A DNA stretch of 64,000 nt. Source: Ascaphus truei (lineage: Eukaryota > Chordata > Amphibia > Anura > Ascaphidae). The position numbers and the translations under genes were made by a program. Within the stretch, counting starts at the first letter, position 1, and each line of letters begins with the position of its first letter. Positions 54,781 through 64,000 of this stretch are shown in pieces. The notes beneath the pieces are model-generated. The model was not told the origin of the DNA. It searched no databases and saw nothing but the letters and a program-made list of their open reading frames with translations. The stretch spans positions 47,260,483 to 47,324,482 of the forward strand of contig CM071568.1 in NCBI GenBank assembly GCA_036426205.1, given 5' to 3'.

Positions 54781-56600
54781 TTGATACTCAGGCATTTTTT
54801 AATTCAAAAGAAAATCCTCTCTCTACTCAAAGGGGGGAATATTGTTTTAATGCAAACATACAATTATATCAAAGAGAACTTGAGTTTACTCAGTGACGTG
54901 ACCTGTTATCATGTTCTTGACAGAGACCCAACAATCAATTTTCAACAAGAACTTAAATTGATTTTGGATAAGGGTCTAGAGGAACAACTAATATCGGAAC
55001 AGGAGTATCGGTTTATGTTCAATAAAACACCCCAGACTGCAACCTTCTACACACTCCCAAAAGTACACAAAAATAGGTTTCATCCCCCCGGACGACCAAT
55101 TGTGTCCGGAATAGGGAATATAACAGAAGGCTTGAGTGTGTATTTGGACAAAGTTCTGAGACCTTTCATTCTCATGCTTCCCTCCTATGTCCGGAATACA
55201 CAAGACGTCTTACGCAGGTTGGATGGGATAACTGTTGAGAAAGGCACCCTCCTCTGCAGTTTAGACGTACAATCCTTGTACACCAGCATTCAACATCCTG
55301 ATGGTGTACAAGCGATATCCTACTTCTTACGCACCAGGGGCATACTGCACACAAATCACAATCAATTTGTATGTGACCTATTGAATTTTGTATTAACACA
55401 TAATCATTTCTTGTTTAATGAAAAAGTCTACCTCCAGGTACAGGGGACCGCTATGAGCACAAGATGTGCCCCCACCTATGCGAACCTATACCTGGGGTGG
55501 TGGGAGAAATAGACCATATTGAGTGACGCACTTCAAGAGTTTACTGACAACATCATTCTCTGGTTACGCTACATTGACGACATGTGTGTTCTCTGGAAAG
55601 GGAGCAAAAGTCAGTTTATCAAGTTTGTAGAAATTCTGAATACCAACATCACAACTTAAAGCTCACACACGAATTCAATGAGAAAAGCATAATCTTTTTA
55701 GATTTATGCATCAGCATCAACTCAGAAGGGGCGATCAGTGCAACAACTCACTCAAAAAAAACAGCTACGAACAGCTATCTCAGAGCAGACAGTCATCATC
55801 CTGCATCCCTAATTAAAGGGATATCCACAGGACAATTCCTGCGAAAAAGGAGAAACTGCTCTGGGATAGCTGACTTAAAAATACACGCCTAGACCATGCG
55901 TCAGAAGTTTCTCCAACGGGGCTATAGCCACAAAACCATCAAGAAGGCTTATCACAGAGCACTCATGACCCCAAGAGAATCACTCTTGCAGTGCAAAAAC
56001 AAGATTGAGGACAAAAAACTCATACGGTTCATAGGCACATACAGTGCACAATGGAATAACATAAAAGATGTACATAAAAAACATTGGCATATATTACTCC
56101 AGGACCCAGATCTACAAGAGGTACTGAATAATGAGCCATCCATGGTGAGTAGACGGTCTAGGAATCTCAAAGATGCTCTGGTCCATAGCTACTTCACTAA
56201 ACCCAAAACAGAATTTCTGAGCACTTGGCTTCCACCTAAACCACAAGGAACCTATAAGGCTTGTCAATTTATCAAAACCAAAAAAACCTTTTCTAGCAAT
56301 GGTAAAGAGTACCATATAAGGGTTTTTTCAACTGTAAAACAACAAAACTCATTTATCTTATCACCTGCTGTTGCGGCATCCAATATGTAAGCAAAACTGG
56401 CAGAGAGTTTCGCCGCCGCATTCTGGAGCATATAGGCTCTATTAAGAACTGTGCTGACATCCCAGTTTCTAGACATGTCAGGGAACACCACCAGGGGAAT
56501 GCCAACTCCCTGACATTTCAGGGAATCGACAGGGTCTTACCCACAATTAGAGGTGGGGACTGGGACAAAAAAACTATTGCAAAAGGAGTCTTGATGGATA
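54781..56600 (+). pseudogene. Penelope-like element copy C: RT plus GIY-YIG endonuclease
   Basis: RT blocks occur in order: FYTLPKVHKN and PGRPIVSGIG (54781-55512 frame); SLDVQSLYTSI with the first catalytic Asp; QGTAMSTRCAPTYANLYLG; then LRYIDDMCVLW with the YIDD box, after an in-frame TAG at 55510. A shift near 55620 leads to SIIFLDLCISIN and GISTGQFLRKRRNC. Another TAG (55890) precedes MRQKFLQRGYSHKTI. A shift at a T6 run near 56325 leads to the endonuclease core LIYLITCCCGIQYVSKTG and EFRRRILEHIGSI. Catalytic residues are still present, but two stops and two shifts make it inactive. It differs from copies A and B in sequence and strand. Confidence 0.88.
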
Positions 56601-57420
56601 TTTACATTATCCACCTTAACCCCTGATGGTTTAAATGAAGGGTTTTTATACACTACCTTTCTATGATCTTATTGCTATTCCTTTTGCACTTCTCCCAGTA
56701 CAGGCTATATACAGCACAGAGCTTATATAGCCTGGACATCCAAAAAGCCCCCCCTTCTCCACTGTATACCCCACTACTTGAACTCAGTTTCAGAAATACT
56801 CTTCACTATGGAGTCATCATGATCCTGACTCTGGGATTCATCTTACATTATGGGGTTAAATATGCATATACAACCAGCTTCTCTACATATGGCCCATTCA
56901 CAGTGCCATCTTTAGGGAGAACTGAACATGAGTAGGAGCTAATTGATTTTTCACACAGCTCACTTTGATGGATATAGTTTATTAGTAATGTACATGTAAG
57001 TATCGCATCTATATTCAGTATAATCATCCAGCGCAGAGAGGCGTCCCCAGCGACACACTTAGGAGGCTTCCCCCTCCCTCTCTCCCCCCTCACTCTGGTA
57101 GGGGAGCGTCATCCATAGAAGCGCTGTGATTGGTGAAGAACTACAACCAATCAGAGGGCGTCAGCGTTTAGTAACCATAGCAACTCTTGCCAATATATCC
57201 CTAACAGGAGCTCCTGTAACCCGCCGCCGATGAAGCCAGTTACGGTGAAACGTACGTAGGGTACGTCTGACGTCACCATCACGTGACGTCGGCTCATCGG
57301 AGAGGTGTGGGCCTGTTTTTCGTCTGAGTGCTTTGTAAACTGCATCCGTGGGCAGCAACAGCACTCAGACTTCTAGGGTATGTCAATCATGTTATCTATA
57401 ACCTATCCTTTTAGCTACAG
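56601..57420 (+). repeat. 3' region/pseudo-LTR of PLE copy C
   Basis: Downstream of the GIY-YIG frame. Holds a CpG-rich stretch (57030-57360), an inverted pair ATTGGTGAAG...CCAATC and the hammerhead-like motif at 57211-57265. The right limit is unclear. Confidence 0.5.
57211..57265 (+). ncRNA. Hammerhead-like motif in the 3' region of PLE copy C
   Basis: Reads CCGATGA (one change from CTGATGA), then stem II GCC/GGT around AGTTAC, GAAA, and short stem III AC/GT with a GTAC loop. GTAACCC before it and GGGTAC after it could form stem I with a bulge. An alternative longer stem III (ACGTAC/GTACGT) is also possible. Confidence 0.55.
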
Positions 57421-59826
57421 CTAGCTTTAGTGGGGCTGCCAGAGAGATACTTACCAGTGCAGTTCCCTCAGTTCAACTGCTGCAGTTACTACAGCTGCAG
57501 CTCTTAGGTGGAGACTCACATATGCTAATTTGGATTAGCAATCAGCAACCTTTGGTACCTTGCCCTGTTTAGCTGGGTTAGGCTCCTTTGGTTATACTAG
57601 CACCTCTGTGCCTGCCGCAGTGATATTGTTCATCTAGGCAGCACTCTGAGTGTTCACCCCCACCCATCATTTGGCTATAAGATGTTTATACAGGTTTCTA
57701 TCTAGACTACACTTTGTCTGTTCAGGATATACCATATAGGCAGTACCCGCACTATTTATGTGATACACCAAGTCTAGTAACAGATATATATAATACTGCA
57801 ATACTAAAACTTCAGCCCCACACCTCTTCGGTTCTTTTAGTTGTTTTTATTAGAGTTTGTGTTCTGTATGTGTGGTTCCCGAACAGTTTTATTTTAAGTT
57901 ACTTAATAAAAATTATGTTTTAATTAGGGTGTTCCTTTCGTGCCACACTACAGGGATTCTTTTCTGTCTTAGTTTCTCTCTACTCACGCCTTAAAATTTT
58001 TATTAGAGCGTAATGTGGGCGCTGTAGAGGGGGGGTTAAGGAAATTCCCAGAAGGTGGACTTATTCTGTTCTCAATGAAGTGGGGCATTAGGATAAAAAC
58101 ATTCATTTGGGATATGAATTTTGAATTTGGGCGGAATATGATATTGTTATGTGGTAACGTATAGGATTCTTGCTTTTACATTATTTTTCTGAAACAGTTT
58201 GCATTTATTGTACTGTATGTTTCTTGTACAATTCTTTTTTCTGTAAACTATGCACTGTACTACTTTTGTATATTAAATCTAAAAAAATTTAGATTGTCTT
58301 TGGACCCTAATTGAATTTTGCACGTTTTGAAGAGTGTGATTGAATTTTCGGACACATTTTTTCTACACTAGATGTGTGCTCATCAATTACATATTTATCT
58401 AAGTAAATATGGACCAAGGACTCCTAGTGATAAGTCTTTTCTTTATCCTTAGTGATAGCAGCGATTTAAGGTTATATTTGTGATAGAGTGAGGGGAGATA
58501 TTACACAGTTGAGAGACCCTTGCATGGAGAAAAGTGGGTCAGCAAGATAGCTGTGTGGATTAATCCTGGTCACATGTTCACAGGTGTGCCATTTGTGACA
58601 GATGGTAATGCATGTTTTTCTATGCATTACACTCCTCATCATAGTGAATGTGGGTTTAGTCTTTGTATGGCGGAGGGGTCATGGCTCCAATGTGCCATAG
58701 CCCCTTCTGCACTTAGTGATCACATGACCTGGTAGCTATGTCATTGGTCACTCAAGGGGCAATCACCAAAATGAACTATTGCTAGTGACACGCTTAATGG
58801 GTTATATCTGCATTACTATTATCTTTTTTGGGTTGGGATTTTAAATCTTGTGTGCTGTCACTGTGTTAAGCAAATGCTTTCAGAGTCAGAACTCCCCTCT
58901 ACCCCTTGTCTGTCCCCAACCTTCTTTCTGGCATATGTGGAAAAAGAATGGCATTTCCATGCAGCAAAGGAAATCATAAATCCTGCTCCATCTGTATTCA
59001 GCAAGAGAAGACACTCTGCCGCATCCCCCGGGGTAGTAACAGGCTCTGATGCTGTGTCTCCAACAAGCTCTGCACCTTGTGGTAGTATAACAATGAAACA
59101 ACGTACGCATTTTGTATGTATGATGTACTTCCTTGAGGGGGTGAGGGGGTTACTAAATATTTCACCAAACTTTATATACCAATCAATAGGTACTGTACAA
59201 TACAAGTACATAAAGGAATGCATGGTAGAAATAAAGCACCTATTATACCAAAGAATACCATAATAACGTGATTTAGTGATTCTATAAAAATGGTTAATTT
59301 AAGTCATTTGATATAATTGAGCTAGCCAGTCCAATATTCAAGAACTATGACTAGTCTGCATTTATTATCTATTACTTTTCCATATGTTTGTGTATCTTGT
59401 ACATTTGTGTGTAGTCAGTTACAATACAATATTGATATTTGTAAAATTGTAAAATTCAGAAAGAAGTTCCTTAGTCCTACAATTAATGAAGTGACATATT
59501 TCATAATTTGTATTATTGTTTACTGTATTTCCTGTGAATGCTGTCACTTTACACACACATTTTCACGCCTTGCAGTGACAATATTTACTGCAGGGGCATA
59601 TCTAAAATTGTGAACAGGGGATATGTACACCCAGTTGTTTCAAGTTATGAGATCTCCTATTAGAGTTACAACATGGACAGCAGGGTACACGGGAGAAGAT
59701 GGATGCACACCGCAGCTAAATGGAAGCAACCCTCCACCCCTCTGCTAAGGGGGTAGTAAGCCGCACCCAGGAGCTGCAATGAAAACTTGCAGAGATAAAC
59801 TGTACCAGGAAAAAGGGGGACAGATG
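57421..59826. other. Intergenic, no gene recognised
   Basis: 57890-57960 has AATAAAAATT and T/C-rich sequence resembling other PLE tails. The 137-codon frame at 58850-59263 has no motif and an overlapping opposite frame, so it is not called. The rest is unassigned. Confidence 0.4.
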
Positions 59827-60490
59827 CAGTGGTGGGATTCAGACATTTTAGCAACAGGTTCTCTCACCTTATCACCCTTTAATAGTGAAAAATAAAACCC
59901 AAAAATATTTTATTTCAATTATTTATTTGCCTTCATTAAAATATTTCCATATCGCTACTTGATTATCATCATACTTTTTATTTCATCCATGTTTCACCCT
60001 ATTGTCATCGCCTGTGTGTTTAATTCTCAGCCACGATTGAACTGAAGGAGTGGGGTCCCAGGAGTCCAATGGGAGGCCAATCATATTAATTGTCATTACA
60101 ATTGCAACATTCTGAACTGTGAGGCGACTTCTTGTATCTGAATTTATATTATTATTGTAGAAAACCCTCTTTCTGCCTCCGCAGAACTAACACCAACGGT
60201 ATTGATAATATTTTTGGACCTTTGTACAGTACTTGGAATCTCATGTTGTCGATTTTTTAGTACATTTTCCACATAGTCGTGGAAATCATTGATGTTGATT
60301 TCATGATTAAAGAGTTTGTTTGTTGAATTCACACAGTTTTCTTCATCAATATTCCAACAATCTGGCTCTAATGTGTTTACTATTTCATGAATTTTACTAT
60401 CACTATTTTGCGTGTTATTTCCTGATTTTAAGTGATCACTGTACATCAACCCAACTTTCATATTATTGATAACTGCTTCCAGTAGTTTTT
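59827..60490 (-). pseudogene. hAT transposon (KIAA1586-like), 3' end
   Basis: The minus-strand frame ends SSAEAERGFSTI, the hAT C-terminal dimerisation motif, after KLLEAVINNMKVGLMYSDHL and VENVLKNRQHEIPSTVQ. The terminus CAGTGGTGGGATTCAGACAT lies at 59827, a typical hAT end. The frame continues on the far side of the LINE at 62090. Confidence 0.82.
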
Positions 60491-62089
60491 TTTTTTTTAT
60501 AACTTTTATTGACAGATAAAAATACATGGTATACAGAAAGATATTTTGTGACCGTTTAGTACAAAAAAGTATATTAATTACAATCATTAAAATACATAGT
60601 TGATTCATGCGTATCCAGGCACACGACTTTTCGAGCCCCACTAAGCCACGTGAATTAGGGAAATCAATAGTGTGTGGGAGAACAAAACAAAAAAAAAAAA
60701 CCTTGGAGTGAGGGGGAAGCGGAAGGAGGAATAGGAGGTTGGGAGGGAAGGTGGAATGGAGCAGCTTTATCCTTTTGTGTGAGAACCAGTTTATAGGAGA
60801 TAGACCAAATTGTCTTTAATAACATCTTTACCAAGGGCCTGAACTTATGGTGGTTGTGTTAATGTAGGAATTAGGCTTATGTGGAGTTTCGCTCCTAAAG
60901 GAGAATGCATCTAACACTATCATTGCCAGATTGTGTTACGCTCCACCCCGGGGATATCTGTCTGAGCCAACCACGGCGTCCAGACTTATAGAAAATTATC
61001 GCCAGTGTCGTTAACTAAACTCGTTAACTTTTCCATCTGGCAAATAAACCAAATGCGATTCCGAATCTTTGGGATAATTGGTATATCCGGGCGTTTCCAT
61101 AATGCTGCGATCTCGCACCTCGTTGCGATTGCGAAATGTGCAATTAATTTATTGTGTGATTTTGATAGATCCTTTAGAGGTCTGTTCAGAAGGAACAGCC
61201 ATGGATCTGGGGGAATAGTAAGGTCAAATATCCTTTGTATCCAAATTCTGATCTCTTCCATATTTGGAATATATGCGGGCAAGACCACAGCATACGCAAC
61301 AAGTCAGCTGTTTCTCCACATTGTTTAGGACACAATGGGGAGGAGCCTGGAACAAACCTAGATAATTTGAGTGGGGTGAGGTACCATCTCATAAGCACCT
61401 TATATGCGTTCTCCTTTAGTGTGATGCATATAGAGCTCTTTGCGGTAGCTAAGAACATGGTGTTCCAATCCTCATCATCTAGAGTCTCCCCTAGATCTAT
61501 CTCCCATTGATTTCTAAATGACGGGGTTTGTTGACTTGAAGTTATAGAATCGACCACTTCTCCGTATATTGTTGATATAAGTCCCTTAGTGTCGATTTCA
61601 GCCCGACAGAGCTTTTCAAATTTCGTCAGGGGGGATATGGGGCGAATTTGTGGTAAAATGCTCTGAGCTGGAGGTATTTAAAAAACTCTGCATGGGGTAT
61701 ATCTTTTTCTAATCTAAAATGGTCGAATTTTTGATTTTTAGATTCTAACCCTCCAGGTCTTTAATTCTAAGGTATCCTTTTAATCTCCAAATTGAACTAT
61801 TACCACCTACTAGGCCGGGTGCGAACCTGGGATTATTCCAAATAGGGGACATCAGGGAGTTTCCCGATGTGAGTGAGTTCTTCAATTTTGATGCTTCCCA
61901 GACCGATATAGAGTTGGTCATTGAGGTGAGCGGCAGAGCAGTGTGTTTCCGTGCGTTTTAAGGTAGCCAAATCAGGCTGCTAAGCTCCAATGGGGAACAA
62001 GCAGCACCTTCCAATTCCACCCATCTTTTCAATTTAGGGTCAGAATGCCATTGAATAATGTGACTTAATTGAGCCGCTTTATAGTATGA
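60491..62089 (-). mobile_element. L1-like LINE, 5' truncated, inside the hAT element
   Basis: Minus-strand readings include YYKAAQLSHIIQWHSDPKLK, VELEGAACSPLELSSLIWLP and, lower, LTPLKLSRFVPGSSPLCPKQ with CGETADLLRMLWSCPHIFQI, the C-terminal region of an L1-group ORF2. The 3' end (low coordinate) has an AATAAAAG signal and an A tail. Flanks TTCCAGTAGTTTTT (60477-60490) and TTCCAATAGTTTTT (62090-62103) are a 14-bp target duplication with one difference. Several stops make it dead. Confidence 0.85.
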
Positions 62090-62344
62090 TTCCAATAGTT
62101 TTTGACGAGGAAGATTGACATATTTTTGATTCTCAACAAAGTAAAAATATTTTAAAGCGGCAGAATTTATGGTAGGATCAACTTCCTTTTCAAAGTTTCC
62201 ACAGATTTCTTTGAGCATTTCAAATGCCCTAATGGATCTTTTTATTCATTTTTCAGCTCTTACTAAATTACATTTTTGTTTTGAAGGGCATTAGAAAGTA
62301 AGGAAATTTCCTGCAATATATCTATCATTAATGTTAAATCGTCT

Positions 62345-62625
62345 ATGAAAGCTTATCATAAAGCTTGCCCCCCTGCAGATGCACTTATCAGAACTCCCTC
62401 CTACTGTCTCTGTACGTTCTCCCTACCTACCAATTAGACTGTAAGCTCCTCGGGGCAGGGACTCCTCTTCCTTAATGTTACTTTTATATCTAAATCACTT
62501 ATTCCCATGATCTGTTATTTATATTATCTGTTATTTATTTGATTACCACATGTATTACTACTGTGAAGCGCTATGTACATTAATGGCGCTATATAAATAA
62601 AGACATACAATACAATACAATATGA
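62345..62625 (+). repeat. LINE/SINE tail inserted in the hAT element
   Basis: Contains TTAGACTGTAAGCTCCTCGG, GGCAGGGACTCCTC, GAAGCGCTATGTACATTAAT and GGCGCTATATAAATAAAG, ending in an (ATACA)n tail. The same tail order is seen at 35250-35392. It separates two parts of the transposase reading. Confidence 0.7.
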
Positions 62626-63799
62626 AGAATCTGTTGCGGAGACGGAAAGCCATTCCTAAATATTATTTATGTGGAGAAAAATATTCGTATAAAGCTGGAT
62701 AGGCATGCCATACAGCAAGTATTGATCTTAAGCTGCCAGCAGCCCATCTTGGTCCCAAAACATACCAATCTTGGTCATTTCTATTCCAAGTTTTTCAGAA
62801 ATTTTGAAATGTTCCATTTGATTTTGTTTGATTGTGAAAAATCGTATAGATTTTATTTTTGAACATTTTGAAGTAATTTACCTGTTTTATTTCAGTGAAA
62901 GAATCATCTAAGACAAGTTTTAGATTATGATTTAAACAAAGCCAAATGACGATGCCTGGAAAATACTTTGTAAATATTGTGCCCACCCCTGATTTGCAAC
63001 CAAGCATTACAATTGCACCATCAGAACAAAATGCAACCAAATTATTTCTCAAATATCCCATATCAAATCCAACATCACACAAACTTTTTAACAAAGTTTT
63101 GTGTATAGTCTCAACATCCTGTGCTTCCAACTCAATCAAATCGAGGAAAATTGTAGGCGAAAAATAACAATCTTCAACTTTTACAAAAATTATTATCACT
63201 GCTTTATTAGATATGGTTGAAGCTTCATCAATGAGGACACAAAGTTTTAACTTTTTTCTATTATTTGAGTAAATATATATTTTTTCATTTCTGTTGCAAT
63301 GTGATCAACTATTTTTACAGCAGTTTTCTGAGAATGGAGTCCCACTCCCATATCCAAACCATTTTTTACTTGCAGTTCGATCTCATCTTCAATGTCAGAA
63401 AATGACCTACTGTATTACTTTTTGCTATGCTGTAAACTGTATTGAAGATCTTACATGTAGAGCTGATATAGTTTTGGTTAATTTTATCTATGCATTTGGT
63501 AATTAAATCATCAGTACGGCCTTTCAATTGTGCCATACATATACTGTGTGACTTTGATAAAAAGTGTTCATTCTTTTTTTTTTCTGAGAGAAGCTTGCTG
63601 GACAACTTTATTTTTTCCTGATGCTTCAATACTGCAGCCTTTCCATTCATTCGATACATTAATTCCTTTCATGTTTATGGAATCAAATTTTGCACAGTGA
63701 TCACAACCCAGTTTCTTGTTGCGAGCAGCCAAACCATCATATTTTGTTCTGAAATTCCTCGACCTGCTTCATATTCCAGCAGTCAGGAAGAGCAGCTGC

Positions 63800-63990
63800 T
63801 CGATCTTCACGCTTGTATTGGAAGTGGATATTTAATCACCTCTTGGTGTTAGATGCTCACCGGGACTTCATTCAAAATTGCAGATGCAGCTGCTGAATCT
63901 TCATCTCTGATTTGTGCAGTATTGGAAGTGGACATTTCATCACCTCTTGGTGTTAGATGTTCACTGGGATCTTCATTCGAAATTGCAGAT
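63800..63990. repeat. Imperfect tandem repeat, about 104-bp period
   Basis: TATTGGAAGTGGA...TCACCTCTTGGTGTTAGATG occurs twice, 104 bases apart, followed each time by ATTGCAGAT. It lies toward the N-terminal side of the hAT reading. Confidence 0.7.
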
Positions 63991-64000
63991 CTCGTTTTTT

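Larger units (their letters stand above)
62090..64000 (-). pseudogene. hAT transposon (KIAA1586-like), main body, runs off the window
   Basis: The minus strand gives, from right to left, MAQLKGRTDDLITKCIDKIN; then IFLDLIELEAQDVETIHKTL and LVAFCSDGAIVMLGCKSGVG with the hAT catalytic Asp region (CSDGA); [40 protein letters not shown]; and MLKEICGNFEKEVDPTINSA ending in PRQKLLE, which rejoins the 59827-60490 piece. It corresponds to proteins annotated as KIAA1586-like SUMO ligases, themselves hAT-derived. Stops, shifts, a LINE and a SINE-like insertion (62345-62625) break it. The N-terminal end is beyond 64000. Confidence 0.85.

Noticed and set aside
58850..59263. 137-codon plus-strand frame
   Set aside because: No motif, no splice context, and a 121-codon frame overlaps it on the other strand.

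Overview
The window is vertebrate nuclear DNA, most probably from an anuran amphibian. It has large introns, is very rich in repeats, and carries Penelope-like elements (PLEs) with GIY-YIG domains, Helitrons, hAT, Harbinger, Tigger and Tc1 elements, L2/L1-like LINEs and LTR elements. Only two host genes are visible. POP1 (the large protein subunit of RNase P/MRP) lies on the plus strand: a probable non-coding first exon near 8.87-9.06 kb, then 15 coding exons from 10571 to 28893. Every splice phase agrees and the predicted protein is 983 residues. RIDA (reactive imine deaminase) lies on the minus strand; only its first coding exon (8552-8616) is here, and the remaining exons must lie left of the window. 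The two start head to head across a short CpG-containing interval with an NRF1-type palindrome, the arrangement I recall for mammalian RIDA/POP1. No host gene was recognised from about 29.5 kb to the right edge.

Layout. 0-8.5 kb is RIDA intron 1. It holds a complete non-autonomous Helitron (212-1402), a long-TIR MITE, a minus-strand PLE remnant (about 3.5-5.46 kb), a hAT MITE with a perfect 8-bp target duplication, a possible second Helitron fragment, a Tigger-type MITE and a near-canonical minimal hammerhead ribozyme (8369-8412, minus). 8.6-29.5 kb is the promoter and POP1. The introns hold a second fragment of the same PLE, hairpin MITEs, a dead Tc1 element, a 1.1-kb near-perfect palindrome (24178-25290) and a TTAA-flanked MITE. 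29.5-43 kb is intergenic, with LINE remains, a Harbinger-type MITE with TTA duplications, and repeated hairpin MITEs. 43.3-54.3 kb is a same-strand cluster of four LTR-like units, three with 4-bp target duplications. One unit is joined to an unrecognised 600-codon frame and lies next to a tandem duplication with a CTGT microhomology junction. 54.8-57.4 kb is a PLE with recognisable RT and GIY-YIG domains, broken by stops and frameshifts. 59.8-64 kb is a decayed KIAA1586-like hAT transposon on the minus strand, split by an L1-like LINE that left a 14-bp target duplication.

The least expected signals are the hammerhead-like motifs scattered through PLE-type repeats, the large palindrome with a hammerhead-like core in each arm, the LTR cluster sharing an internal GGAGGCGCTG box at a fixed distance from its 3' end, and the unknown frame in the LTR element. 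Family names for repeats come from sequence features and memory, not from a database search.
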